A stretch of DNA of 64,000 bases, taken from an uncultured Pelagibacteraceae bacterium. Lineage in GTDB: Bacteria; Pseudomonadota; Alphaproteobacteria; Pelagibacterales; Pelagibacteraceae. The position numbers were made by a program, and so were the translations under genes. Every line of letters begins with the position of its first letter. Position 1 is the first letter of the stretch. Positions 18,607 to 27,586 of this stretch are shown here, one piece after another. The notes below the pieces were generated by a model. It was not told the DNA's origin and made no database searches. It was given only the letters and a program-made list of their open reading frames with translations. Location of the stretch: positions 55,116 to 119,115 of the forward strand of contig CACMQA010000005.1 in NCBI GenBank assembly GCA_902615715.1, in the 5' to 3' direction.

Positions 18607-18713
18607 GAAAAAGAAACAAGATTGCAAAAGATCTTTTTACTACTAAGTATAGAAAAAGAATTGTAAAACCGAAAAAAGGTAAAGGAAGTTTTAAAAGAAA
18701 AAAATCAATTTGA
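18603..18713 (+). CDS. Small ArfA-like alternative ribosome-rescue protein (36 residues)
   Basis: This frame starts with GTG, overlapping the regulator's stop (TTGTGA), and encodes 36 residues ending in TGA at 18711-18713. The sequence contains DLFTTKYRKRIVKPKKGKG followed by SFKRKK. It lines up with the conserved part of E. coli ArfA (L-F-x-x-x-x-x-K-K-G-K-G-S-Y-x-R-K), which recruits RF2 to ribosomes stalled without a stop codon. It lacks the hydrophobic tail of full-length E. coli ArfA, close to the processed active form. GTG is the only start in this frame before an upstream TAA. Its last nine bases overlap the convergent kinase gene. Confidence 0.72.
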   Translation: MRKRNKIAKDLFTTKYRKRIVKPKKGKGSFKRKKSI

Positions 18714-19643
18714 TTGACTAAGTCTAGCACCAATTATTTGTATTACTTTCGAAGACATTTCTGTACCGATTTTTAAGCTCTCTTGAATAGATTTTTTATT
18801 AATAATTCCATGTAGAAATCCTCCAGCAAATAAATCGCCGGCCCCTGTTAAATCTTTTATTTTAAGATTTTTTTGGGCTGAGCATTCATAGACTTTATCA
18901 TCATGTATTGCTATCGCACCTATCTCGCCTCGGGTTACAACTACTAATTTTTTAAGGCTTTTGGCAAAATTAACAACATCTTCAAATTTTTTTGTATCAA
19001 TCAAAGATAAAAATTCTTGTTCGTTAGCAAAAGTTATGTCTAATTTATTTTTTACTAATTCTAAAAAATGTTTTTTATGCCTTTCTACACAAAATAAATC
19101 TGATAACGTCATAGCAACTTTATTTGAATTATTAATTGCTTGTTCAAAAGCTGTTTTAGGTTCACCCTCATCCCATAAATATCCTTCTAAAAATAAAATT
19201 TCACTCTCTTTTACGGCATTAATATTTATATCATTAGCATTTATTTTTCCTGCAGTTCCAAGAAAAGTAACCATGGTTCTTTCAGAGTCAGGTGTTACCA
19301 ATATCAAACAGGTTCCAGTAGGTGTGATCTCTTTTTTTTTAGAGTAGAAATATTTTACGTTTTCTTTTTTTAATCCTTCTTCATATTTATTGCCAAAATT
19401 ATCATCGCTTACTTTACCAATAAATCCTACTTGATTACCAAGCTGTGACAGTCCTACAATAGAGTTAGCTACAGATCCACCAGAAACAGTTTCCTCTATT
19501 TTTAAGGAAGGTAATAAATTTTTTAATTCAGCTTCATCCACTAGTTTCATTGTACTTTTAGTTAAATTATTTTCAGTAATGAATTTATCATCAACTTTAC
19601 AAATAACATCAACGATAGCGTTGCCAATTCCTAAGATTTTCAT
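18705..19643 (-). CDS. PfkB-family carbohydrate/nucleoside kinase (adenosine kinase-like)
   Basis: The 312-residue protein has the PfkB signatures: an N-terminal GNAIVDV strand, VSGGSVANSIVGLSQLG near residues 52-68, and the C-terminal DLTGAGDLFAGGFLHGI with the catalytic aspartate. This arrangement is typical of the alphaproteobacterial branch often annotated as adenosine kinase or ribokinase-like. The substrate cannot be settled from sequence. It starts immediately after the nth stop, so they are probably cotranscribed. Confidence 0.88.
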   Translation of the reverse strand: MKILGIGNAIVDVICKVDDKFITENNLTKSTMKLVDEAELKNLLPSLKIEETVSGGSVANSIVGLSQLGNQVGFIGKVSDDNFGNKYEEGLKKENVKYFYSKKKEITPTGTCLILVTPDSERTMVTFLGTAGKINANDININAVKESEILFLEGYLWDEGEPKTAFEQAINNSNKVAMTLSDLFCVERHKKHFLELVKNKLDITFANEQEFLSLIDTKKFEDVVNFAKSLKKLVVVTRGEIGAIAIHDDKVYECSAQKNLKIKDLTGAGDLFAGGFLHGIINKKSIQESLKIGTEMSSKVIQIIGARLSQSN

Positions 19644-20297
19644 TTATGCTTTTTTTGTCTTAATAGGTTTTTTTCTATTTGGATAACAGCTTTTACAAAT
19701 TTTACAAGTTATTCCATAACAATCTCGAGCCTTACAATATTCCCTTCCGTACCAAATTATTTGCAAATGAAGTTTATTCCAGTGCCTTTTTGAAAAAACT
19801 TTTTTCAAATCCTTTTCTGTTTGAATAACATTTTTTCCATTAGTTAAACCCCATCTCTGAGCCAACCTATGAATATGTGTATCAACTGGAAAAGCAGGAA
19901 AACCAAAACCTTGAGACATGACAACGCTCGCAGTTTTATGACCTACTCCAGGTAATTGTTCCAATTCTTCATAAGTACTAGGTACTTCGCCTTTATATTT
20001 TTCAACTAAAGTTTTAGATAAATAAAATATACTCTTTGCTTTAACTCTAAATATTCCTATTTTTTTTATTAATCTCTCAATTTTTTTTCTACCAAGTTTT
20101 ACAAAATGATGAGGTTTATTATATTTTGGGTAAATATCTTTTGTAACATTATTTACATTTACATCGGTACATTGAGCTGAAAGCAATACAGAAATTAAAA
20201 GGGTAAAAGTATTTTTGTAATTTAAAGGTATGGGAACTTTAGGATAAGTCTTGTCCAATATCCTTAAAATAATTTTAGCTTTTTCTTTATTATTCAC
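19644..20297 (-). CDS. nth: Endonuclease III
   Basis: A 217-residue DNA glycosylase/AP lyase that removes oxidised pyrimidines. The helix-hairpin-helix LEQLPGVGHKTASVV carries the catalytic lysine, followed by FPVDTHIHRLAQRWGL with the catalytic aspartate. A four-cysteine iron-sulfur cluster lies near the C-terminus (C-x6-C-x2-C-x5-C, from CYGITCKICKSC region). The start is GTG at 20297, overlapping the dapB stop as GTGA. Length is normal. Confidence 0.96.
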   Translation of the reverse strand: MNNKEKAKIILRILDKTYPKVPIPLNYKNTFTLLISVLLSAQCTDVNVNNVTKDIYPKYNKPHHFVKLGRKKIERLIKKIGIFRVKAKSIFYLSKTLVEKYKGEVPSTYEELEQLPGVGHKTASVVMSQGFGFPAFPVDTHIHRLAQRWGLTNGKNVIQTEKDLKKVFSKRHWNKLHLQIIWYGREYCKARDCYGITCKICKSCYPNRKKPIKTKKA

Positions 20298-21070
20298 TTA
20301 AAGTTAAGAAGGTCTCTCATAGAATAAAGACCTGCTTTTTTAGACATAAGCCAAAAAGCAGCGGTTAATGCGCCTTCAGAATATAAAGCTCTATCAAAAG
20401 ACTCGTGATTAAGTTTTATAATTTCTTTCCCACTAGAAAATCTTACTTCATGTTCACCAATAATTTCACCTTTTCGAATAGAATTAAAATTTATTTTTCT
20501 TGCATAAGGAAAAGTTTTCTTATTTAAATATTTACTTCCGATTAAATTATAAAAATTTTTTTTCTTTCCATCAGCTATTCCTTTGGCTAACATTAATGCT
20601 GTTCCCGATGGATAATCAATTTTATGTTTGTGATGAACTTCATACACTTTGCTTAAAAAAGTTTTTCCCAAAGATTTTGAAGCGATTTCTGTTAAATATA
20701 TTAATAAATTTACCCCTAAACTCATGTTACCGGCTTTAAGTATAGGAATTTTTCTAGAAAACTTTTTTATTAAATTTTCCTCTTTTTTGGAAAAACCGGT
20801 TGTACCAATAACAACTCTTTTTTTTAATTTAGATGCAATTTTAAGTATTTCTAATGTGCATTTAGGTACAGTAAAATCTATTATCACACTAGATTTTTTA
20901 AATGCTTCAACACTGTTCTTATATGGTTTTAAACCAGCAATTTTTTTTTTTATTAATCTGTTCTCTGTCAAAGAAACTAACTTAAAATTCCTATTTTTTT
21001 TGGATGATTTAATGAGCTGTTGGCCCATTCTTCCCAAACATCCAGAAATAGATAAATTTATTTTTCTCAT
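20294..21070 (-). CDS. dapB: 4-hydroxy-tetrahydrodipicolinate reductase
   Basis: This 258-residue enzyme makes tetrahydrodipicolinate for lysine and peptidoglycan synthesis. It begins with a Rossmann motif, SISGCLGRMGQQLI, and has VIDFTVP, VIGTTGFSKKE, the catalytic EVHHKHKIDYPSGTA region and a C-terminal HEVRFSSG. The ATG at 21070 is chosen because it puts the Rossmann strand at the N-terminus and overlaps the stop of the small upstream gene as ATGA; an upstream extension of 17 residues is unsupported. Confidence 0.96.
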   Translation of the reverse strand: MRKINLSISGCLGRMGQQLIKSSKKNRNFKLVSLTENRLIKKKIAGLKPYKNSVEAFKKSSVIIDFTVPKCTLEILKIASKLKKRVVIGTTGFSKKEENLIKKFSRKIPILKAGNMSLGVNLLIYLTEIASKSLGKTFLSKVYEVHHKHKIDYPSGTALMLAKGIADGKKKNFYNLIGSKYLNKKTFPYARKINFNSIRKGEIIGEHEVRFSSGKEIIKLNHESFDRALYSEGALTAAFWLMSKKAGLYSMRDLLNFK

Positions 21071-21237
21071 AAGCTTATAAAATAAATGATTACAATAATA
21101 ATAAGCGTAATTATAGCCCAAATAGATAAATTTCTTAAAAATTCTTTTAATTTATAATTTGTAGAAAGAAAACTAGGTAAAATTAAAATTAGCACTGCAA
21201 TAAGAAAAATTGCAGACATTATTTGATCAGTGCTCAT
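21067..21237 (-). CDS. Small two-segment membrane protein upstream of dapB (56 residues)
   Basis: An ATG at 21237 opens a 56-codon frame that reads MSTDQIMSAIFLIAVLILIL, then a polar loop with KLKEFLRN, and a second hydrophobic segment ending in IIYFISL. Its TGA overlaps the dapB ATG (ATGA), strong support for a real, coupled gene. The layout recalls the N-terminal membrane anchor of alphaproteobacterial retropepsin-like aspartic proteases (TIGR02281 type), without the protease domain. That resemblance is from memory and uncertain; function is unknown. Confidence 0.65.
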   Translation of the reverse strand: MSTDQIMSAIFLIAVLILILPSFLSTNYKLKEFLRNLSIWAIITLIIIVIIYFISL

Positions 21238-21242
21238 TTAGT

Positions 21243-22364
21243 TTAGGAATTTCTCCAAAATTTTTTAGCTTTTTCAAAAAAACTTTTAATGACCGGATCG
21301 GGTTTATTGCTTTCAATTTCATTAAATTCTTCAAGAATCTCTTTTTGTTTTTTAGTCAATGAGGTAGGAACCTGAGTATTTATTCTTATGTATAAATCAC
21401 CATAGGCATTCCCCCTTAAAACTGGCATACCTTTGCCTCTAAGTCTAAATTGTTTACCATGCTGTGTACCAGCAGGAATTTTTATTTTAGATTTACCTCC
21501 ATCAATGGATGGAACTTCAACTGAAGTTCCAAGAGCAGCACTCGTAAAAGAAATCGGCAGTTCGTAATACAAATTTTCATCTGCTCGTTTAAAAATATCA
21601 TGATTATCTATAGATACAAATAAATATAGATCTCCACTGGAACCACCTTTTGAACCAGCTTCACCCTTACCAGATACTCTTATTCTTGTACCATCATCAA
21701 CCCCTTTTGGAATTTTTACAGTTACATTTTCATTTGATTGTACTTTACCGTTACCACTACATTTATTGCATGGATCGTTAATCATTTCTCCATAGCCACT
21801 ACACTGAGGACAAGTTTGTTGAACAGTAAAAAAGCCTTGGTTAGTTCTTACTTTTCCTCTGCCAGAACAATAATCACATCTAACAGGTTTTGAACCTTTT
21901 GCAGCACCGCTCCCAGAGCAAGTAGAGCAAGCTTTGTAAGTTGTATATCTAACGTTTTTTTGAATACCTTTGTAAGCTTCTTCTAGATCAATACTTACAT
22001 CATACCTTAGATCATTTCCTCTATTACTAGTTCTTCTAGTAGAACCACCTCCACCAAAGTCACTGAAAAAGTCCTCAAAAATATCTGAGAAAGATGATGT
22101 ATCAAATCCTCCAAATCCTTGACCTCCACCTCCACCACCTTCAAAAGCTGCATGACCAAATTGATCATAATTAGCTTTTCTCTTTTCATCTGAAAGAATG
22201 TGATATGCTTCACTAGCTTCTTTAAATTTTTCTTCTGAGGCTTTGTCGCCTTTATTTTTGTCAGGATGATATTTAAGTGCAAGCTTTCTATAAGCTTTTT
22301 TTATATCGTCTTTAGATGCGGATCTAGGTACACCTAAGACATCATAACAATCTCTTTTAGCCAC
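21243..22364 (-). CDS. dnaJ: Chaperone DnaJ
   Basis: A full-length type-I J protein of 373 residues. It has an N-terminal J domain with HPD at KYHPDKN, a Gly/Phe-rich linker ([13 protein letters not shown]), four C-x-x-C-x-G-x-G zinc motifs in the middle (from [14 protein letters not shown] to CNKCSGNGK), and C-terminal client-binding domains. It activates DnaK's ATPase and hands it substrates. The start is GTG, preceded at a good distance by the ribosome-binding site AAAGGAGA. It lies 18 bases after dnaK. Confidence 0.98.
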   Translation of the reverse strand: MAKRDCYDVLGVPRSASKDDIKKAYRKLALKYHPDKNKGDKASEEKFKEASEAYHILSDEKRKANYDQFGHAAFEGGGGGGQGFGGFDTSSFSDIFEDFFSDFGGGGSTRRTSNRGNDLRYDVSIDLEEAYKGIQKNVRYTTYKACSTCSGSGAAKGSKPVRCDYCSGRGKVRTNQGFFTVQQTCPQCSGYGEMINDPCNKCSGNGKVQSNENVTVKIPKGVDDGTRIRVSGKGEAGSKGGSSGDLYLFVSIDNHDIFKRADENLYYELPISFTSAALGTSVEVPSIDGGKSKIKIPAGTQHGKQFRLRGKGMPVLRGNAYGDLYIRINTQVPTSLTKKQKEILEEFNEIESNKPDPVIKSFFEKAKKFWRNS

Positions 22365-22382
22365 AGGACGTCTCCTTTATTC

Positions 22383-24311
22383 TTAGGCGCTTTTTTCTTT
22401 ATCTTCTTCTTTTTCTTTTACGTCTTCAAAATCAGCATCAACTACATTATCTTTGTCATTAGGTTTGGCATCTTTTGAACCTTCAGACTTACCTGAGCCA
22501 GGTTTTTGTTGGCTTTTATAAACTGCTTCACCTAATTTCATAGATACTTGAATTAGACTTTGCGTTTTTTTCTTAATATCTTCTGAGTCAGTTCCCTCTA
22601 AAGATTTCTTAAGATCAGCTATACCATTTTCGATAGATTTTTTTTCTTCAGCTGAAATTTTATCACCGTGTTCTTTTAAACTTTTCTCTGTAGAGAAAAC
22701 AAGACTATCTGCCTGATTTCTAGCATCAACAGTTTCTCTTTTCTTTTTATCTGCTTCTTTATTTGCCTCTGCATCCTTGACCATCTTGTTTATCTCTTCT
22801 TCAGACAATCCTCCTGAAGCTTGGATTTGAATTTTTTGTTCTTTTCCAGTTCCTTTATCTTTAGCAGAAACATTAACTATTCCATTTGCATCTATATCGA
22901 ATGTTACTTCAATTTGAGGAGTTCCCCTTGCAGCAGGAGGTATACCTACTAATTCGAAATTCCCTAAAATTTTATTATCTGCAGCCATTTCTCTTTCACC
23001 TTGAAGAACTCTAATCGATACAGCTGGCTGGTTATCTTCTGCAGTTGAGAAAACTTGACTTTTTTTAGTTGGAATAGTTGTATTTTTTTCAATAAGTTTT
23101 GTGGATACCCCACCTAAAGTTTCTATTCCCAAAGAAAGTGGTGTTACATCTAAAAGCAATACATCTTTCACATCTCCTTGTAACACTCCGCCTTGTATTG
23201 CAGCACCCATAGCTACGACTTCGTCAGGATTTACGCTTTTATTAGGTTCTTTTCCAAAAAAGTTTTTAACAGTTTCAATAATCTTAGGCATTCTTGTCAT
23301 TCCGCCCACAAGAACAACTTCGTTAATTTCTGCTGCTGAAAAACCTGAGTCTTTGAGAGCTGTTTTGCATGGTTCTAAAGTTCTGTCGACTAAACCTTGA
23401 ACTAATGCTTCAAGCTTAGCTCTAGTAAATTTTAAATTTAAATGTTTTGGACCAGTTTTGTCTGCTGTAATAAATGGTAAGTTTATTTCTGTTTGTGCTG
23501 CAGATGAAAGTTCTATTTTTGCTTTTTCAGCTGACTCTTTCAATCTTTGAAGCGCAAGCTTGTCAGATTTTAAATCTATTCCGTTATCTTTTTTAAACTC
23601 ACCAGCAAGGTATTCAACTATCGCATCATCAAAATCTTCACCACCAAGGAAAGTGTCACCATTAGTTGATTTTACTTCAAATACACCATCACCTATTTCC
23701 AAGATAGAAATATCAAAAGTACCTCCGCCTAAATCATAAACTGCTATTTTCTTTCCACCTTTTTTATCTAAACCATAAGCTAATGAAGCTGCAGTTGGTT
23801 CATTAATAATTCTCAAAACCTCAAGACCAGCAATTTTTCCAGCATCTTTAGTGGCTTGTCTTTGAGAGTCATTAAAATACGCAGGCACAGTTATTACAGC
23901 TTTTGTTACAGCTTGACCTAAATATTTTTCAGCTGTTTCCTTCATCTTTTGTAATACAAAAGCCGAAATTTGAGCAGGAGAATATTTTTTTCCTTTTCCC
24001 TCTACCCAAGCATCACCATTTTCAGATTTAACAATTTTGTATGGAACTTTTGATATATCTTTTTGTACCGATGGACCATCAAATTTTCTTCCTATAAGTC
24101 TTTTTGCAGCAAAAATAGTATCACCGGCATTTGTAACCGCTTGTCTTTTTGCGGGTTGGCCTACAAGTTTTTCTTCATTTTCTAAAAAAGCTACTACAGA
24201 CGGTGTAGTTCTAGCTCCTTCTGCGTTCTCTAAAACTTTAGCTTGTGACCCATCCATAATAGCCACACATGAATTTGTTGTCCCTAAATCTATTCCTATA
24301 ACTTTACTCAT
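22383..24311 (-). CDS. dnaK: Chaperone DnaK (Hsp70)
   Basis: The 642-residue Hsp70 starts with [15 protein letters not shown] and contains the phosphate and adenosine motifs ([26 protein letters not shown]), a substrate-binding domain, and a lysine/aspartate-rich tail after the helical lid. It folds proteins in the cytoplasm with DnaJ and GrpE, both adjacent. I use the ATG at 24311, which has the upstream site AAGGAAA; a TTG at 24314 also exists. A heat-shock-type promoter precedes it. Confidence 0.98.
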   Translation of the reverse strand: MSKVIGIDLGTTNSCVAIMDGSQAKVLENAEGARTTPSVVAFLENEEKLVGQPAKRQAVTNAGDTIFAAKRLIGRKFDGPSVQKDISKVPYKIVKSENGDAWVEGKGKKYSPAQISAFVLQKMKETAEKYLGQAVTKAVITVPAYFNDSQRQATKDAGKIAGLEVLRIINEPTAASLAYGLDKKGGKKIAVYDLGGGTFDISILEIGDGVFEVKSTNGDTFLGGEDFDDAIVEYLAGEFKKDNGIDLKSDKLALQRLKESAEKAKIELSSAAQTEINLPFITADKTGPKHLNLKFTRAKLEALVQGLVDRTLEPCKTALKDSGFSAAEINEVVLVGGMTRMPKIIETVKNFFGKEPNKSVNPDEVVAMGAAIQGGVLQGDVKDVLLLDVTPLSLGIETLGGVSTKLIEKNTTIPTKKSQVFSTAEDNQPAVSIRVLQGEREMAADNKILGNFELVGIPPAARGTPQIEVTFDIDANGIVNVSAKDKGTGKEQKIQIQASGGLSEEEINKMVKDAEANKEADKKKRETVDARNQADSLVFSTEKSLKEHGDKISAEEKKSIENGIADLKKSLEGTDSEDIKKKTQSLIQVSMKLGEAVYKSQQKPGSGKSEGSKDAKPNDKDNVVDADFEDVKEKEEDKEKSA

Positions 24312-24336
24312 CAATAATTTCCTTCTGTTAATTTCT

Positions 24337-24364
24337 ATATGGGGTTTTTTTCCTCATCTACAAG
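24337..24364 (-). promoter_or_regulatory. Sigma-32-type heat-shock promoter for dnaK
   Basis: On the minus strand, CTTGTAG (24358-24364) is followed after 13 bases by CCCCATAT (24337-24344). These agree with the heat-shock consensus CTTGAAA and CCCCATNT, with an allowed spacing. The G/C-rich CCCC stands out in this AT-rich DNA. It lies in the 54-base gap between grpE and dnaK, the expected site for RpoH control. Confidence 0.75.
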
Positions 24365-24365
24365 A

Positions 24366-24983
24366 CTAATTTCCCTCTTTTTTTTGTTTATTTTCTTGAT
24401 CTTTAGAGGCCTTATTCTTAGAGACACTTACTAATGCAGGTCTTAACAATCTTTCACCCAACATATAACCAGCCTGTATTTCTTGAAGAATAGTCCCTGG
24501 ATCTAAATTAGCATCTTCAACTTCTGACATTGCCTGGTGAAAATTTGGGTCAAACTTTTTTCTATTAGTATCAATTTTTTTTATATTATTTTTCTCAAAT
24601 ATTGAGACCAAATCTTTTTCAATTATCGTTATATTTTCTAAAAATTTATCTAAATCTTTGTTATCTTTAAGTTTTTCATCATTTTTAATTGCTTCTTTTG
24701 CTCGTTGAAGATTATCTAGAATAGCTAAACTTTCTTTTGCAAAGTTATAGGAACCAAACTCGAAAGCATCCTTAATTTCTTTTTCAAATCTTCTTCTTTG
24801 ATTTTCAATTTCAGCAAGAGAACGTAATAATTTTTCTTCAGACTCAACTAATTTTTCCTCAATAGATTTTTCTTTAGCTGATTCCTTACCGGCATTCTCT
24901 GAGGATTGATCTTTATTTAACTTTGTCTCATTATCAATCTCTTGATCTTTTTTTAAGCTCTCTTCTTTATTGTTTGTAGTCAT
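24366..24983 (-). CDS. grpE: Nucleotide exchange factor GrpE
   Basis: The 205-residue cofactor releases ADP from DnaK. It has a long, charged N-terminal coiled coil (Lys/Glu-rich, residues 1-80), the central FEKEIKDAFEFGSYNFAKESLAILDNLQRA region, and a C-terminal beta domain ending with VEDANLDPGTILQEIQAGYMLGERLLRPALV, all family hallmarks. It is upstream of dnaK and dnaJ on the same strand. hrcA, often before grpE, is not present; rdgB lies divergently 45 bases away. Confidence 0.97.
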   Translation of the reverse strand: MTTNNKEESLKKDQEIDNETKLNKDQSSENAGKESAKEKSIEEKLVESEEKLLRSLAEIENQRRRFEKEIKDAFEFGSYNFAKESLAILDNLQRAKEAIKNDEKLKDNKDLDKFLENITIIEKDLVSIFEKNNIKKIDTNRKKFDPNFHQAMSEVEDANLDPGTILQEIQAGYMLGERLLRPALVSVSKNKASKDQENKQKKEGN

Positions 24984-25028
24984 AACAATTGCTATATAGT
25001 GAGTACTTATTAAATTACTAGACCTAAC

Positions 25029-25604
25029 ATGAAAAAAATTCTAATTGGCACCCATAATAAAGGTAAATTCAAAGAAATTGCGCACTTGATATCAAAAAAG
25101 TACAAAAAAATTTCTCCAATAGTATTGAAAATTAAAAGTCCAAGGGAAACTGGAAAAACGTTTATTTCTAACTCAAAACTTAAAGCTGAATTTTTTTCAA
25201 GGTTTGTAAATTTTCCAGTAATATCAGATGACTCAGGTTTATGCATAAAAGCATTAAATAATAAACCAGGTATCTACTCAGCAAGATTAGCAAAAAAACA
25301 TGGTAGTTTTTTTAAAGCGATGAAATTTATTTTAAAAAAAATGGAAAAAGAAAAAAATAGAAAGGCAACTTTTGTTTGCAGTCTATCTTATAGGAAAAAT
25401 AAAAAAATTGTTTCAGTACAGGGTAAATTAAATGGTAGAATCTCAAAAAAAATTATAGGAAAAAAAGGGTTTGGATACGATCCTATTTTCATTCCTTTAA
25501 ACGAAAATATTACTTTTGGGCAAATGCTTAAGTCAAAGAAGATTAAAATGGACCATAGATTTATTGCATTTCAAAAATTAAAAAAAAAAATCAAAACTTT
25601 ATAA
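25029..25604 (+). CDS. rdgB: dITP/XTP pyrophosphatase RdgB
   Basis: A 191-residue Ham1/RdgB pyrophosphatase that removes non-canonical purine nucleotides. The N-terminal GTHNKGKFKEI binds the triphosphate, VISDDSGLCIKALN carries the catalytic aspartates, and KGFGYDPIFIP is the conserved substrate loop. The last region has M-D-H-R, another family mark. It is very lysine-rich. It ends convergently with the LpoA-like gene, overlapping by 14 bases. Confidence 0.96.
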   Translation: MKKILIGTHNKGKFKEIAHLISKKYKKISPIVLKIKSPRETGKTFISNSKLKAEFFSRFVNFPVISDDSGLCIKALNNKPGIYSARLAKKHGSFFKAMKFILKKMEKEKNRKATFVCSLSYRKNKKIVSVQGKLNGRISKKIIGKKGFGYDPIFIPLNENITFGQMLKSKKIKMDHRFIAFQKLKKKIKTL

Positions 25605-26745
25605 ACTTTTTGTCCTCTGTTTTATAAATATCTAATTCTTGTATAACCCTTCCATCCTTAAAACTAAATGTTCCAATTTTTCCTTTAATTTTATTTTTGA
25701 ATGAAAAATCATTTATAGAATTAATTTTTCCATTTTTTTTCCAAGCATAATAAATTAACCCTAATGCATCATAAGCTAAGATAGTAATTTCGTAAGGATA
25801 TATTTTGAATTTATTAAAATATTTATTATTGTATTTTTTAAATTCTTTATAATTTACAGATGGATAGTATAAATTTTTAATTGTATTTTCGTAGAAAATG
25901 CTTTCATCAAACCACTGATTGATTGTTGTGAACAAAACATTATTCTGGTTTACATCTGTGTAAACTAGAGATGTCAAAACGCTTTTTAATGTATTTCCAA
26001 AATCAATTATAATAACAGAGTCAAAATTTACATTACCTAAAGTATAAAGCTGCTCTAAACGTTCCAATGCTTTTATAGACTCTTCATCTTCTTTATCTTC
26101 AAACATCTTTTTTCTTAATTCTAAATTTCTCTTTCTTGAGTCATAATTAGTTAAAATTTCAATTTCTCCTGTTAAAGTTTCAGGATTTGGACTATAGGTA
26201 AATTTTCTATAATTTTTTAAATCTAATTTTTCCAATTTTGTTTCAACAAGTTCTAAATATTCATTCTTAGGGTACATAATGATTGTTTTCTTCTTTTTTT
26301 GACTTTTAATAAATTTTGATAATGCAAGCAGTTGAGACTCTAAACTAACACCAATGCTTATGATATTATTTGAAAATTGAGGATTTATATTAGACGGGGA
26401 AATAAAAATTAAATCATTATATTTTTTAATATGTTTAAAAGTTTCATGCCTAGTAGGTCCAATAATTACTTTTACACCTAATGATTTAAGATCCCTTATC
26501 GCTTCATCTAGTTTTTCTTTATCATTATAACCTGCGTCTCTTGGTACGATGATTAAATTTTTGTCATTTATTTCTTCGAGTGCTAATTGAAGAGAATTTA
26601 AAAGAGAATTTCCAATTTCACTATGTGGACCAGAAAGTGGCGCCAGCAAACCAACTTTGAGTAATTTGCCTCCTTCATCACTTAATAGATTAGAATTAAA
26701 GGTAAAAAAAATATAAAATATTGTAAAAAAAATTTTTATTTTCAT
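25591..26745 (-). CDS. Penicillin-binding protein activator, LpoA-like
   Basis: A 384-residue exported protein with a signal peptide (FTIFYIFFTFNSNLLS). The mature part is a periplasmic-binding-protein fold: KVGLLAPLSGPHSEIGNSLLNSLQLAL, VIIGPTRHETF and ILAYDALGLIYYAW near the end, as in Leu/Ile/Val-binding proteins. Similar proteins in alphaproteobacteria are LpoA/YraM-type activators of PBP1a, and the divergent rsmI neighbour is the classic context for that family. No lipobox cysteine is visible. A role as a solute-binding protein cannot be ruled out. Confidence 0.8.
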   Translation of the reverse strand: MKIKIFFTIFYIFFTFNSNLLSDEGGKLLKVGLLAPLSGPHSEIGNSLLNSLQLALEEINDKNLIIVPRDAGYNDKEKLDEAIRDLKSLGVKVIIGPTRHETFKHIKKYNDLIFISPSNINPQFSNNIISIGVSLESQLLALSKFIKSQKKKKTIIMYPKNEYLELVETKLEKLDLKNYRKFTYSPNPETLTGEIEILTNYDSRKRNLELRKKMFEDKEDEESIKALERLEQLYTLGNVNFDSVIIIDFGNTLKSVLTSLVYTDVNQNNVLFTTINQWFDESIFYENTIKNLYYPSVNYKEFKKYNNKYFNKFKIYPYEITILAYDALGLIYYAWKKNGKINSINDFSFKNKIKGKIGTFSFKDGRVIQELDIYKTEDKKFIKF

Positions 26746-26746
26746 A

Positions 26747-27586
26747 ATGAAACTATTTTCTAATCACTTATATATTGTTTCTACTCCTATTGGAAACTTA
26801 GATGATATTACGCTAAGGGCTATAGAGGTTTTAAAGAAATCTGATGTTATTCTTTGTGAAGACACTAGACGATCAATTAAACTATTAACTCATTATAAAA
26901 TTAAAAAGAAATTAGTCTCTTATCATAAATTTAATGAAAAAAAACAATTAGCAAATATCATTGAATATTTTAAAGAGGGCAAAATTTTGTCCTTGATTTC
27001 GGACGCGGGTACACCTTTATTGTCTGACCCAGGAAAAATATTAGTTAATTACTGTATTCAAAATAAAATCAAGTTAATTCCGATACCTGGGGTCTCTTCT
27101 ATAACGGCAGCCTTAAGTGTTTCAGGATTTAGTGATCAGTTTCTATTTTACGGTTTTTTGCCAAAAACTGAAAATGAGCTTGAAAAAATACTAATAAATC
27201 TTTCTAAAAATATTTTTACCCAAGTTTTTTTCATACCTGCAAACAAAATAAACTTTTATATTAAAAATTTTAAAAAATATTACGCGGGTAGAGAGATATT
27301 AATTGCCAAAGAGATAACAAAATTGCACGAGGCTTTCTTACGATATAAAATTGATGATTTGAAACAATTTAAAAACACTGTCAAAGGTGAACTAACGTTA
27401 ATTTTATCTGATAGCAATACTAAATTAAAAAACTTTGATGAAGAAAAAATTGTGAATAAAATCAGAAAATATTTAAAAAAATATAGTTTGAAAGATACAG
27501 TAAACATAATTTTAGAAACAGAAAATATAAATAAAAAAAAAGTTTACGATTTGTGTCTAAAAGTCAAAAATGAAAAAAATTGTTAG
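26747..27586 (+). CDS. rsmI: 16S rRNA 2'-O-ribose C1402 methyltransferase RsmI
   Basis: The 279-residue tetrapyrrole-methylase-fold enzyme methylates the ribose of C1402 in 16S rRNA. The family motifs are plain: VSTPIGNLDDITLRAIEVLK at the N-terminus, CEDTRRSIKLL, LISDAGTPLLSDPG and PIPGVSSITAALSVSGF. It starts one base after the divergent LpoA-like gene. The next gene overlaps its end by 17 bases, leaving no room for yraN, which usually lies here. Confidence 0.97.
   Translation: MKLFSNHLYIVSTPIGNLDDITLRAIEVLKKSDVILCEDTRRSIKLLTHYKIKKKLVSYHKFNEKKQLANIIEYFKEGKILSLISDAGTPLLSDPGKILVNYCIQNKIKLIPIPGVSSITAALSVSGFSDQFLFYGFLPKTENELEKILINLSKNIFTQVFFIPANKINFYIKNFKKYYAGREILIAKEITKLHEAFLRYKIDDLKQFKNTVKGELTLILSDSNTKLKNFDEEKIVNKIRKYLKKYSLKDTVNIILETENINKKKVYDLCLKVKNEKNC

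Noticed and set aside
20500..21080. Two plus-strand frames opposite dapB
   Set aside because: dapB is strongly conserved on the minus strand; the shadows lack motifs and ribosome-binding sites.
23101..23400. Antisense frames over dnaK (also 24037-24369)
   Set aside because: They mirror conserved Hsp70 motifs and have no independent support.
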